A stretch of 7,519 bases of DNA, from positions 1 to 7,519 of the forward strand of contig JARIEH010000170.1 of NCBI GenBank assembly GCA_029256865.1, in the 5' to 3' direction. The translations under genes were made by a program, and so were the position numbers. The DNA comes from Psychrobacter sp. (GTDB lineage Bacteria; Pseudomonadota; Gammaproteobacteria; Pseudomonadales; Moraxellaceae). Every line of letters begins with the position of its first letter. Positions within the stretch are counted from its first letter, which is position 1. The notes below the pieces were generated by a model that saw nothing but the letters and a program-made list of their open reading frames with translations, made no database searches and was not told the DNA's origin. Shown piece by piece: positions 1 through 6,331 of this stretch.

Positions 1-449
1 TATTTTTTATCGTCAGTACATAATGCATCGCCGTGCTCTAAGCGATAGCTCTGCTGTCCAACGCTTAAGGAGTAAGGCTCATAAATAAGCTCACCACCGA
101 ACACATTACAAAATGGCTGATCTAAAAGAAAATCACGATTGCCATGCATGACCAAAATCTCGCAGCCAGCTACCCGCAGTTTTTTTAATTTAACAATAAG
201 CGGAGTTAACCAATGCGTTTGGCGCGCGTCATCTGATAATGACAAATAAACATCATCGCCAAGCCATACCTCAAACCAATCACCCAAAATAAATAGGCGC
301 TTGAGAGCAGGCAGCGCGAGGCAATCATCAAGCAGCGCCAAAAAAGCCTGCACTAAGGCAGGCTCTTCAGGCGATAAATGCAAATCGCTAATCAACACTT
401 GCCGCACATCATGAGGGCGGGTCGTTATCAAATGATTAAAAGTTTGCAT
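1..449 (-). CDS. lpxH: UDP-2,3-diacylglucosamine diphosphatase LpxH (3' part missing)
   Basis: LpxH hydrolyses UDP-2,3-diacylglucosamine to lipid X and UMP, the fourth step of lipid A synthesis, at the cytoplasmic face of the inner membrane. The 149 visible residues carry the calcineurin-like metallophosphoesterase motifs in order: SDLHL (residues 21-25), GDWFEVWLGDD (56-66), HGNRDFLL (102-109) and EHGDALCTDD (138-147). By family alignment Asp22, His24, Asp57, Asn104 and His139 are metal ligands. The two last metal-binding histidines of the family lie beyond the window edge. E. coli LpxH is about 240 residues, so roughly 60 percent is visible. The ATG at 447-449 has a GAGGA ribosome binding site (complement of 459-463) nine bases upstream. 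The gene starts 59 bases after the ppiB stop on the same strand with no terminator between, so the two are probably co-transcribed. The identification is firm; no damage is visible in this part. Confidence 0.96.
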   Translation of the reverse strand, partial: MQTFNHLITTRPHDVRQVLISDLHLSPEEPALVQAFLALLDDCLALPALKRLFILGDWFEVWLGDDVYLSLSDDARQTHWLTPLIVKLKKLRVAGCEILVMHGNRDFLLDQPFCNVFGGELIYEPYSLSVGQQSYRLEHGDALCTDDKK

Positions 450-508
450 TTATTTTTATCCTCGTGACTTATCATAAGTTTCTATTAATAAGGCTTATTT
501 GGTAGCTA

Positions 509-1024
509 TTACTGCTTAACAACGGTCGCTGAGTTTATAACCACCGCTTCTTTTGGTACATCAGCATGCATGCCGAAACGACCTGTAGGCACGCCACGCA
601 TTTTTTCGATAACGTCCATACCGCTGGTTACTTTACCAAATACCGTGTAGCCCCAACCTTGCATGTTTTTGCCAGAATGGTTAAGGAAATCGTTATCTTT
701 TACGTTAATGAAAAACTGGCTGGTTGCTGAATGCGGATCTTGCGTACGCGCCATCGCAATCGTACCTTTGTCATTTTTTAGACCATTGTCTGCTTCGTTT
801 TCAACGGGAGCTTTGGTGGCTTTTTCATTCATCTCAGCGTCCATTCCGCCGCCTTGAATCATAAAGCCGTCAATGATGCGATGGAAAATCGTACCATTAT
901 AATGACCAGACTTTACATAGTTTAGGAAGTTTTCCACAGTCTTTGGTGCTTTTTCTTCGTTAAGTTCGATAACGATAGCACCCATATTGGTGTCAATTTC
1001 TACTACTGGTGGCATGTCTACCAT
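509..1024 (-). CDS. ppiB: Peptidyl-prolyl cis-trans isomerase B (cytoplasmic cyclophilin)
   Basis: A 171-residue cyclophilin that isomerises X-Pro peptide bonds during folding. Visible hallmarks are [14 protein letters not shown] (residues 47-60), which contains the catalytic-site Arg49, Phe54 and Gln57; [16 protein letters not shown] (92-107); and [10 protein letters not shown] (123-132). The C-terminal TGR-GMH-DVPKE pattern (147-159) matches E. coli PpiB, which is slightly shorter at 164 residues. There is no signal peptide, so this is the cytoplasmic type rather than periplasmic PpiA. The start is supported by an AAAGGA ribosome binding site (complement of 1032-1037) seven bases upstream; the nearby Met4 has no such site. 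The gene precedes lpxH on the same strand and diverges from glnS. The three-gene neighbourhood is, to my knowledge, shared with other Pseudomonadales, which supports both identifications. Confidence 0.97.
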   Translation of the reverse strand: MVDMPPVVEIDTNMGAIVIELNEEKAPKTVENFLNYVKSGHYNGTIFHRIIDGFMIQGGGMDAEMNEKATKAPVENEADNGLKNDKGTIAMARTQDPHSATSQFFINVKDNDFLNHSGKNMQGWGYTVFGKVTSGMDVIEKMRGVPTGRFGMHADVPKEAVVINSATVVKQ

Positions 1025-1074
1025 GTTGTGATCCTTTGTGATTGTCGCGCCCTAATGAGCACTGTGGTGAGAGG

Positions 1075-1103
1075 TTTATAAAAAGTTATGGCTAGTCTAA
1101 CGG
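1075..1103 (-). promoter_or_regulatory. Possible ppiB-lpxH promoter
   Basis: Read on the minus strand, CCGTTA (1098-1103) is followed after 17 bases by TATAAA (1075-1080), about 50 bases before the ppiB start. The -10 box is good and the -35 box is poor. It is the best candidate I see in the divergent region for this direction, but remains weak. Confidence 0.28.
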
Positions 1104-1123
1104 CTTTTTTGTCGTCTGTCATG

Positions 1124-1157
1124 TATCAGGCTGTTAATGCGTTTGCGAAACCTGATA
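1124..1157. repeat. Inverted repeat in the ppiB/glnS divergent region
   Basis: TATCAGG (1124-1130) and CCTGATA (1151-1157) are perfect 7-base inverted copies separated by 20 bases, lying between two divergently transcribed genes. The right arm overlaps the putative glnS -10 box. It could be an operator or just chance; a 7-base arm with a long spacer is not strong evidence. Confidence 0.3.
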
Positions 1158-1161
1158 GAAT
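1134..1161 (+). promoter_or_regulatory. Possible glnS promoter with extended -10
   Basis: TTAATG (1134-1139), a 16-base spacer and TAGAAT (1156-1161), preceded by TG one base upstream (1153-1154), resemble a sigma-70 promoter with an extended -10. This would give a leader of about 100 bases before glnS. A second possible -10, TATAAA at 1235-1240, has no recognisable -35. Motif match only. Confidence 0.28.
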
Positions 1162-1269
1162 AACGCAACTTTATCTTTTATCAGTGATTTTTATTCATTA
1201 TTTTGAATTTTCTATGAGGCGTGATGGCACGCTCTATAAACTGACAACTTGCGCTAGGAGCAATGCCCG

Positions 1270-2997
1270 ATGAGTGAGCACTCAAACAATACTGCACAAA
1301 AAAACGATTTTATTCGTAATATCATTCGTGACGATGTTAATGCACAAAAATACCAGCAAATCGTGACCCGTTTTCCACCTGAACCTAACGGCTATTTGCA
1401 CTTGGGTCATGTAAAGTCCATTTGCCTAAACTTTGGTATTGCCAAAGAGTTTGGTGGTGTTTGTAATCTGCGCTTTGATGACACCAACCCGACTGCAGAA
1501 AAGCAAGACTACATCGATAATATCAAGAACGATGTGAGATGGCTTGGGTTTGAATGGGCGGATGAAGCGCGTTACGCTTCAGGATATTTTGATCAACTCC
1601 ATGAATGGGCGGTTCAACTTATCAAGCAAGGCGATGCTTATGTAGACTTGCAATCACCAGAGCAGATTCGTGATAATCGTGGTTCATTTAATGAAGCGGG
1701 CACACCGTCACCTTATCGTGATACCAGTGTCGAAGAAAACCTCACGCTATTTGCTGATATGAAAGCCGGTAAGTTTGCTGAAGGAAAGGCGGTGTTACGT
1801 GCCAAGATTGATATGGCAAGCCCAAATATGAACATGCGTGACCCCGTTATCTACCGCGTTATGCATCAAGAACATCATCAAACTGGCGACAAATGGTGCA
1901 TTTATCCCATGTATGATTTTGCCCATCCGCTCTCTGATGCGGTTGAAGGCATCACTCATTCATTATGTACGCTAGAATTCGAAGACCACCGTCCATTTTA
2001 TGATTGGGCAGTGGAAAAAATAGGTTTTGATTTGCCGCCGCATCAGTATGAGTTTGCGCGCTTAAATGTCGACCATACCATGACCAGTAAGCGCAAGCTC
2101 AAGCAGCTGGTCGATGAAGGCATCGTCAGTGGCTGGGATGATCCACGTATGCCGACCATCGCGGGTATGCGTCGCCGTGGTTATACCCCAGAAGGTCTGC
2201 GTGATTTTTGTGAACGCGTGGGTGTGACCAAGGCCGATAGTGTGGTTGATTTTCGCCTGCTTGAGTTTAGCGTGCGTCAATCATTAGAGACAACCACCGC
2301 GCGTGGAATGGCGGTGCTAAAACCTCTGAAAGTGACCATTACTAACTTTGCGGAAGCGGTCAGTAGCTGGGAGTCGCAAAAGGCAGAGAGCGTCAATGCG
2401 CGCTTTGATGATGCTGAGCAGGTTTTATGGTTGACTCAGCCAAACCATCCTAACGTCGATATGGGCGAGCGTGAAATTCCATTTACTGAGACTTTATATA
2501 TCGATCAAAGCGATTATGAGATACAGCCGCCAGTAGGCTATAAGCGTCTATCACCAGAAAAGCCAGAAATTCGTCTGCGTAACAGCTATGTATTGGCAGT
2601 GACTGAACATATTACTGATGATAAAGGTAAAGTCATTGAGTTAAAGGCGACGATTGATCCTGCTACTTTAGGTAATAATCCTGAAGGTCGTAAGGTTAAA
2701 GGCGTGATTCATTGGGTATCGGCCAGCCAAGGCGTACCAGCGACAGTGCGTATGTACGAGCAGTTATTTAGCGTGGAAGACCCCAGTAGTGTGGCTGATG
2801 TACATCAAGCATTGAACCCTAATTCGTTGACTGAGCGCCATGCAGTGGTTGAGCCATCGCTTGCGTATGCAAATGCTGGCACGCGCTTCCAGTTTGAGCG
2901 TGAAGGCTACTTCATTGCTGATAGTGATGAGCATAGCGGTGACAAGCCAGTATTTAATCAAATCGTCAGCTTGCGTGACAGCTATAAACCCGCTTAA
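1270..2997 (+). CDS. glnS: Glutaminyl-tRNA synthetase
   Basis: Class I aminoacyl-tRNA synthetase, 575 residues, charging tRNA-Gln with glutamine in the cytoplasm; E. coli GlnRS has 554. The catalytic Rossmann domain shows the HIGH signature as PPEPNGYLHLGH (36-47), followed by RFDDTNP (68-74). The KMSKS loop appears as MTSKR (271-275), the GlnRS variant of the motif. The GlnRS/GluRS family stretch DFAHPLSDAVEGITH (216-230) is intact. Residues from about 345 to the end correspond to the C-terminal anticodon-binding beta barrels. GlnRS rather than GluRS is indicated by the PPEPNGYLHLGH form and the barrel-type C terminus. The ATG at 1270 follows AGGAG (1256-1260) by nine bases. Another ATG at 1263 is out of frame and only two bases from that site. 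The patatin-like gene follows after 108 bases without an evident terminator, so read-through is possible. Confidence 0.98.
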   Translation: MSEHSNNTAQKNDFIRNIIRDDVNAQKYQQIVTRFPPEPNGYLHLGHVKSICLNFGIAKEFGGVCNLRFDDTNPTAEKQDYIDNIKNDVRWLGFEWADEARYASGYFDQLHEWAVQLIKQGDAYVDLQSPEQIRDNRGSFNEAGTPSPYRDTSVEENLTLFADMKAGKFAEGKAVLRAKIDMASPNMNMRDPVIYRVMHQEHHQTGDKWCIYPMYDFAHPLSDAVEGITHSLCTLEFEDHRPFYDWAVEKIGFDLPPHQYEFARLNVDHTMTSKRKLKQLVDEGIVSGWDDPRMPTIAGMRRRGYTPEGLRDFCERVGVTKADSVVDFRLLEFSVRQSLETTTARGMAVLKPLKVTITNFAEAVSSWESQKAESVNARFDDAEQVLWLTQPNHPNVDMGEREIPFTETLYIDQSDYEIQPPVGYKRLSPEKPEIRLRNSYVLAVTEHITDDKGKVIELKATIDPATLGNNPEGRKVKGVIHWVSASQGVPATVRMYEQLFSVEDPSSVADVHQALNPNSLTERHAVVEPSLAYANAGTRFQFEREGYFIADSDEHSGDKPVFNQIVSLRDSYKPA

Positions 2998-3105
2998 ATC
3001 GTGCTGAAAGCTCAACAAGACGTTACTGACGCTCTCTATCTATCTAGAGGCGAGACAGGCATGCTCAACAGCATAACTAAAGATGAGTAAAGAGAGTAAA
3101 AAAGT

Positions 3106-4119
3106 ATGGTTAAAAAATCGATCAATCTAGCCCTACAAGGTGGCGGCTCGCATGGCGCTTTTACCTGGGGCGTCCTTGACTATTTTATGGAAGATGGGCG
3201 GGTCAGTGTAGAAGGTATTACAGGTACCAGTGCGGGCGCTATGAATGGCGCCGTTCTAGCACAAGGCTATATGGAGGGCGGCGCAGATGGCGCACGCGCG
3301 TCGCTTGAGAATTTTTGGCAGCAAGTGGCACATATGGGTAGGCTGAGCCCGCTTAAGCGCAGCCCCTTGAGTATCCTCACTGGCAGCTGGGGTATGGATG
3401 ATTCGCCAGCTTATCTCATGCTTGATTTATTTAGCCGAGTAGCATCCCCTTATAATACCAATCCGTTGAATATCAATCCCCTACTAGATTTGGTTAAGGC
3501 GACCATTGACTTTGAGAAGGTCAGAGCGTGCAGCGCATTAAAGCTGTTTGTGTCAGCAACGAACGTACATACAGGCAAAATAAAAGTATTTAACCGTGAA
3601 GAGCTGACCGCAGACATGCTTTTGGCTTCGGCGTGTCTGCCTACTTACTTCCAAGCGGTTGAAATCGATGGCATACCTTATTGGGATGGGGGTTATGTAG
3701 GTAACCCACCTTTGTATCCTTTGTTTGATACTACCAAGTCTAGAGATGCCATTATCGTGCAAATTAACCCGATTGAGCGTAACGAGACCCCAAAAAGTGC
3801 GCAAGAAATACAGAATCGGATTGGTGAGATTTCGTTCAACTCCTCTTTGCTCAGAGAGCTGCGAGCGATTGATTTTGTGACCCGCCAGCTAAGAGAGGAT
3901 AAGCTCGATAGCAATCGTTATTCTGAGATATTGGTGCACCGTATCGAAGCCACCGAACAAATTAATCCACTGTCAGCCTCCAGCAAAGTGAATACTGAAT
4001 GGGCGTTTTTAACGCAATTGCGTGATATTGGACGCGCGTCTGCCAAGGCCTTTCTGGATGAGCACTACGAGAGTTTAGGCAAGGAGTCCACCTTGGATCT
4101 GCGGCACGAATTTTCATAA
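3106..4119 (+). CDS. Patatin-like phospholipase family protein
   Basis: A 337-residue serine lipid acyl hydrolase of the patatin/RssA type. The oxyanion-hole glycine loop is GGGSHG (residues 12-17), the nucleophile elbow is GTSAG (40-44, Ser42), and the catalytic dyad aspartate lies in DGG (194-196, Asp194). All three motifs are intact and correctly ordered, so it is probably an active esterase or phospholipase. The natural substrate cannot be read from sequence. I see no signal peptide or membrane segment, so it is likely cytoplasmic or peripherally membrane-bound. It lacks the secretion and translocator parts of toxin-like patatins such as ExoU or PlpD. Residues 225-337 form a C-terminal extension that I do not assign. 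The start has a weak purine-rich site, GAGAG (3092-3096), nine bases upstream. It lies 108 bases after glnS, so it may be expressed partly by read-through. Family assignment is firm; physiological role is unknown. Confidence 0.93.
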   Translation: MVKKSINLALQGGGSHGAFTWGVLDYFMEDGRVSVEGITGTSAGAMNGAVLAQGYMEGGADGARASLENFWQQVAHMGRLSPLKRSPLSILTGSWGMDDSPAYLMLDLFSRVASPYNTNPLNINPLLDLVKATIDFEKVRACSALKLFVSATNVHTGKIKVFNREELTADMLLASACLPTYFQAVEIDGIPYWDGGYVGNPPLYPLFDTTKSRDAIIVQINPIERNETPKSAQEIQNRIGEISFNSSLLRELRAIDFVTRQLREDKLDSNRYSEILVHRIEATEQINPLSASSKVNTEWAFLTQLRDIGRASAKAFLDEHYESLGKESTLDLRHEFS

Positions 4120-4224
4120 GCGAGTTATGAGTGAATAGAATAAGCGCATTACAATCTCTCACAAGACATTCATAACCAGTTTGCTAAGATAGGATAGATA
4201 TTTTGCTGACGTGCTTCGATTTGT

Positions 4225-4253
4225 TTGCTACTATCTGAGTGCGTTGATAATAA
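4225..4253 (+). promoter_or_regulatory. Possible peroxiredoxin promoter
   Basis: TTGCTA (4225-4230), a 17-base spacer and TAATAA (4248-4253) resemble a sigma-70 promoter and would give a leader of roughly 70 bases before the ATG at 4333. I cannot recognise an OxyR site. Intergenic 4120-4332 also has a loose inverted pair GTTATGA (4124-4130) and TCATAAC (4170-4176), without a T-run, so it is not called a terminator. Confidence 0.33.
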
Positions 4254-4320
4254 ATAAAGCGTGTGATTTTATTCAAACATGCCCTATATGACGATTATTA
4301 TAACTAAAGGTTTTATAAAC

Positions 4321-4326
4321 AAGGAG
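4321..4326 (+). promoter_or_regulatory. Ribosome binding site deciding the peroxiredoxin start
   Basis: AAGGAG lies six bases before the ATG at 4333. The in-frame ATGs farther upstream, at 4279 and 4288, have no Shine-Dalgarno sequence, and the extra 18 residues they would add are not part of the peroxiredoxin fold. Confidence 0.85.
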
Positions 4327-4332
4327 CTAAGC

Positions 4333-4971
4333 ATGGCACATTTACGTTTAGGTGATACTGCACCAAACTTTGACGTTGCAACCACAGACGGTGATATTAA
4401 CTTCCACGAGTGGGCAGGTGATAACTGGGTTGTTTTCTTCTCACATCCAGCAGACTTTACGCCAGTATGTACCACTGAGCTTGGACGCGCTGCTGCACTG
4501 AATGGTGAGTTCCAGAAGCGTGGTGTTAAGCCTATCTGTATCTCAGTTGATAGCCTAGAGGATCACCACGCGTGGGCTTCAGACATCGGTGAGACCCAAG
4601 GTACTGAACTAAACTTTCCAATTATCGCTGATCCAAACAAAGAAGTCGCTGAGTTGTATGACATGATGCATCCAAATGCAGACAGCACTCATACGGTACG
4701 TAGTGTCTTTGTCATTGATCCAAACAAAAAAATCCGCCTAACCCTGACTTATCCAGCCAGCACAGGCCGTAACTTTGACGAAATTATCCGTGTCATTGAT
4801 GCGCTACAGTTATCTGATGAATATAACGTTGCAACACCAGTTGACTGGAAAGACGGCGATGACGTTATCATTCCACCAAGTGTGAAAAACGAAGATATCC
4901 CTGCTAAATATCCTAAAGGTCATACAGAGATTAAGCCTTATTTACGCACAACACCTGCACCAAATAAATAA
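4333..4971 (+). CDS. Peroxiredoxin, 1-Cys (Prx6) type
   Basis: A 212-residue thiol peroxidase that reduces hydrogen peroxide and organic hydroperoxides. The active-site signature is PADFTPVCTTE (residues 39-49), with peroxidatic Cys46 and the supporting Pro39 and Thr43. The conserved arginine is in RSVFVIDP (121-128). The start of the chain, LRLGDTAPNFD (4-14), is the usual entry to the AhpC/TSA thioredoxin fold. The long C-terminal arm from about 160, with PVDWKDGDDVIIPP (167-180) and the KYP turn (190-192), is typical of the Prx6 subfamily and absent from short 2-Cys AhpC. There is a second cysteine, Cys69, in the ICISVD strand, but no C-terminal resolving cysteine, so recycling needs an external thiol. 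No signal peptide is present, so it should be cytoplasmic. The gene appears monocistronic, with its own leader and a strong terminator, and a GST gene follows. Confidence 0.95.
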   Translation: MAHLRLGDTAPNFDVATTDGDINFHEWAGDNWVVFFSHPADFTPVCTTELGRAAALNGEFQKRGVKPICISVDSLEDHHAWASDIGETQGTELNFPIIADPNKEVAELYDMMHPNADSTHTVRSVFVIDPNKKIRLTLTYPASTGRNFDEIIRVIDALQLSDEYNVATPVDWKDGDDVIIPPSVKNEDIPAKYPKGHTEIKPYLRTTPAPNK

Positions 4972-4990
4972 GCTTTGTTCGTTGTATGAA

Positions 4991-5010
4991 AATTAGCCTT
5001 ACTGCTAATT
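4991..5010 (+). repeat. Small hairpin just before the peroxiredoxin terminator
   Basis: AATTAGC (4991-4997) and GCTAATT (5004-5010) form a perfect 7-base-pair stem with a 6-base loop, ten bases upstream of the main terminator stem. No T-run follows. In the mRNA the two hairpins would sit in tandem at the 3' end, where they might protect the transcript from exonucleases. Confidence 0.5.
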
Positions 5011-5019
5011 TATATCAAT

Positions 5020-5051
5020 AAAAGCCCCATAACTTAGTTATGGGGCTTTTT
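5020..5051. terminator. Strong intrinsic terminator after the peroxiredoxin gene
   Basis: A perfect 14-base-pair stem (5020-5033 with 5037-5050) encloses a TTA loop. Its core is GCCCCATAAC paired with GTTATGGGGC. It is flanked by an A-run on the left and a T-run on the right, so it is symmetrical and could stop transcription from either side. It lies about 50 bases after the peroxiredoxin stop. Confidence 0.93.
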
Positions 5052-5116
5052 ACTATTCTCCTAACAAGCTTTGATAGGGTTTTGCTATTATGATAAGAAT
5101 CGGCCTCATAGTTGTA

Positions 5117-5146
5117 TTGAATATTGCTACAACGACACGTTATATT
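5117..5146 (+). promoter_or_regulatory. Possible GST gene promoter
   Basis: TTGAAT (5117-5122), an 18-base spacer and TATATT (5141-5146) form a fair sigma-70 match. An alternative pair, TTGATA (5071-5076) with TAAGAA (5094-5099) at 17 bases, is also present. The first would start transcription near 5153 and leave a leader of about 90 bases containing the 13-base repeats. It would also put the upstream in-frame ATG at 5124 inside the promoter, arguing against that start. Confidence 0.35.
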
Positions 5147-5180
5147 CTTAAATCTAATAGTCATAAAAATAGTCGCAATT

Positions 5181-5207
5181 AGAAATTATCAGCCAGAAAT
5201 TATCAGC
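5181..5207 (+). repeat. Two tandem 13-base copies in the GST leader
   Basis: AGAAATTATCAGC occurs at 5181-5193 and again at 5195-5207, a 14-base period, ending 27 bases before the ribosome binding site. It may be a recent small duplication, a pair of regulator half-sites on the same face of the helix only approximately, or an mRNA element. The sequence does not decide which. Confidence 0.7.
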
Positions 5208-5234
5208 GCCGAGCTGCTGTTTGATTTCTCTTAC

Positions 5235-5240
5235 AAGGAG
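5235..5240 (+). promoter_or_regulatory. Ribosome binding site deciding the GST start
   Basis: AAGGAG lies six bases before the ATG at 5247, the same arrangement as for the peroxiredoxin. The reading frame is open back to an ATG at 5124, but the 41 residues this would add precede the first beta strand of the GST fold and look like translated leader. Confidence 0.85.
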
Positions 5241-5246
5241 TTTGTC

Positions 5247-5909
5247 ATGAAAACACTATACGTTACCCGTACGGCACCCAACCCACGCAAAGTACTTATT
5301 CTGTTGGCCTCAAAAGGCATTGATGTTGATGACATGGATGATGTTAATGTAGTAGATATTGATTTTGCTGCCAATGAGCATATGTCAGATGCGTTTACTC
5401 AGATGAATCCGATGCAGACAGTGCCAGTACTGAAGTTAGATGATGGCACCATACTCAGGGATTCACAAGCTGTGTGTGAATATCTTGATCGCGTTTATGG
5501 TGAGCGCTCAGTGATGGGTAACGATGTGGTACAACGTGCGCAGGTCTGCTCTATGCGCCGTATTGCTGAGTTTGAGGTTTTATATAACTTGATGTTGGCA
5601 TTCCAGCACAGCCATCCCTCTAAAGCTCAACGCGTTGAGCAAGTTCCAGAGTTTGTCGCACCGTCTATCGCACGTGCTATCAAAGCATTGCCTTATTTTG
5701 AAAATGCCTTAGAAGGTCATGATTACTTAGTGGGCGATCAACTGAGCTTTGCTGATATCGTATTATATCTAGGATTGGATTTTGGCAAGCTACTAAAAGT
5801 AAAGCCAACTGAGCAAGGAGAAAATCTGGCGCGTTTTTATCAGAAAATGAATGAGCGTTTTAGCATTCAAAATATGGCAAAGGCAAAGCCTACAGAGGCT
5901 AGCGAATAG
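5247..5909 (+). CDS. Glutathione S-transferase family protein
   Basis: A 220-residue cytosolic GST. Residues 1-82 form the thioredoxin-like N-terminal domain: a first beta strand, KTLYVTRTAPNPRKV (2-16), the cis-proline TVPVL (58-62), and the glutathione-binding turn as RDSQA (71-75). The remainder is the all-helical domain, with the N-capping SFAD (167-170) that opens the conserved core helix. The presumed catalytic region (Thr7-Asn12) has no cysteine or tyrosine that I can name as catalytic; Thr7 or Thr9 is possible. It could therefore be a conjugating enzyme, a reductase, or a non-catalytic relative such as SspA, but the SspA signature is not evident. The preceding gene encodes a 1-Cys peroxiredoxin, and glutathione with a GST recycles mammalian PRDX6, so a functional link is plausible but unproven. 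A strong terminator separates the genes, so they are not a simple operon. Substrate unknown. Confidence 0.92.
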   Translation: MKTLYVTRTAPNPRKVLILLASKGIDVDDMDDVNVVDIDFAANEHMSDAFTQMNPMQTVPVLKLDDGTILRDSQAVCEYLDRVYGERSVMGNDVVQRAQVCSMRRIAEFEVLYNLMLAFQHSHPSKAQRVEQVPEFVAPSIARAIKALPYFENALEGHDYLVGDQLSFADIVLYLGLDFGKLLKVKPTEQGENLARFYQKMNERFSIQNMAKAKPTEASE

Positions 5910-5959
5910 AGAGTACTGGTAACGTATTGGTCGTTACTACCTATAGGTGATATGGCTAT

Positions 5960-6003
5960 AAATCATGGATGGTTAAAATAATAATTGACTGCCCATGATT
6001 TTT
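5960..6003 (+). terminator. Probable terminator after the GST gene
   Basis: AAATCATGG (5960-5968) pairs perfectly with CCATGATTT (5993-6001). The T-run extends to 6003. The 24-base interior can pair further as GTTAA (5972-5976) with TTGAC (5985-5989), allowing one G-T pair. It lies about 50 bases beyond the GST stop. The short T-run and low-GC stem make it weaker than the peroxiredoxin terminator. Confidence 0.5.
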
Positions 6004-6101
6004 GCTAATTTATTGGTTTTATAAAATTTTTTTTAATAAGAGTTGCGTATTATGTTTTAGATAATCAAACTCAACACATCATTACAGAGTGTAAGAACTT
6101 G

Positions 6102-6126
6102 AAGGTTATAGTGAGCAAATAACCTT
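6102..6126. repeat. Perfect inverted repeat in the AT-rich region
   Basis: AAGGTTAT (6102-6109) and ATAACCTT (6119-6126) are exact inverted copies with a 9-base spacer. No T-run follows, so a terminator is unlikely. The 17-base centre-to-centre distance and position upstream of the lipoprotein gene would suit an operator for a dimeric regulator, or a stem in an unrecognised RNA. Confidence 0.55.
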
Positions 6127-6134
6127 ATATTTAT

Positions 6135-6269
6135 ATGAGGGTCAAACAAGGTTTGAGTACTGAAAATAAATACTGTGACTGTGAATTGATTTACCCAATA
6201 GTTTGGAGTGATGTGTCGCAACAGCTTTGGGAGCTAGGTATTTTTTCATATAAAAGATCAGCCTATTAA
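6135..6269 (+). CDS. Doubtful 44-residue small reading frame
   Basis: An ATG at 6135 opens 44 codons ending in TAA at 6267-6269. The peptide begins MRVKQGLSTENKY, has Cys14 and Cys16 as a CDC pair, and ends LWELGIFSYKRSAY. There is no Shine-Dalgarno sequence within 15 bases upstream, no signal peptide or membrane segment, and I recognise no family. A random open frame of this length is common, so this is listed only because the surrounding 431-base gap is otherwise unexplained. Confidence 0.12.
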   Translation: MRVKQGLSTENKYCDCELIYPIVWSDVSQQLWELGIFSYKRSAY

Positions 6270-6289
6270 CTGAAAATAATAAATATAAT
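6227..6289 (+). promoter_or_regulatory. Candidate promoter elements for the lipoprotein gene
   Basis: TTGGGA (6227-6232), a 16-base spacer and TATAAA (6249-6254) form one possible sigma-70 promoter. A consensus -10, TATAAT (6284-6289), lies closer to the gene but has no good -35 at the right distance. In such AT-rich DNA -10 matches are frequent by chance. Confidence 0.3.
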
Positions 6290-6302
6290 ATTTAGTTTAA
6301 AC

Positions 6303-6331
6303 AAAGGTAATAATAGGTTTGAAAGGTAATA
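6303..6331 (+). repeat. 10-base direct repeat at the lipoprotein ribosome binding region
   Basis: AAAGGTAATA occurs at 6303-6312 and 6322-6331, a 19-base period. Each copy has a Shine-Dalgarno-like AAAGG, and the second runs into the AGGTG (6331-6335) five bases before the ATG at 6341. It may be a small duplication or affect ribosome loading. Confidence 0.5.

Noticed and set aside
663..857. Plus-strand 64-codon frame opposite ppiB
   Set aside because: It is fully antisense to a clear cyclophilin gene and has no recognisable product.
1088..1273. 61-codon plus-strand frame whose TGA overlaps the glnS ATG (ATGA arrangement)
   Set aside because: It has no ribosome binding site, spans the likely promoters of both divergent genes, and its peptide matches nothing I recognise; glnS has its own AGGAG. 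The overlap looks accidental.
2062..3018. Minus-strand frames of 72 and 84 codons opposite glnS
   Set aside because: Both are antisense shadows of a firmly identified, continuously conserved synthetase.
2998..3105. Possible glnS terminator (ATGCT-CAAC-AGCAT hairpin at 3061-3074)
   Set aside because: The stem is only five base pairs and no T-run follows.
3553..4162. Three minus-strand frames opposite the patatin-like gene
   Set aside because: They overlap one another and the patatin coding sequence, with no family match.
4124..4176. Inverted pair GTTATGA / TCATAAC after the patatin-like gene
   Set aside because: A 39-base loop and no T-run make it a poor terminator; 7-base arms at this distance are expected by chance.
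4284..4475. Minus-strand 63-codon frame opposite the peroxiredoxin start
   Set aside because: Antisense shadow of the conserved active-site region.
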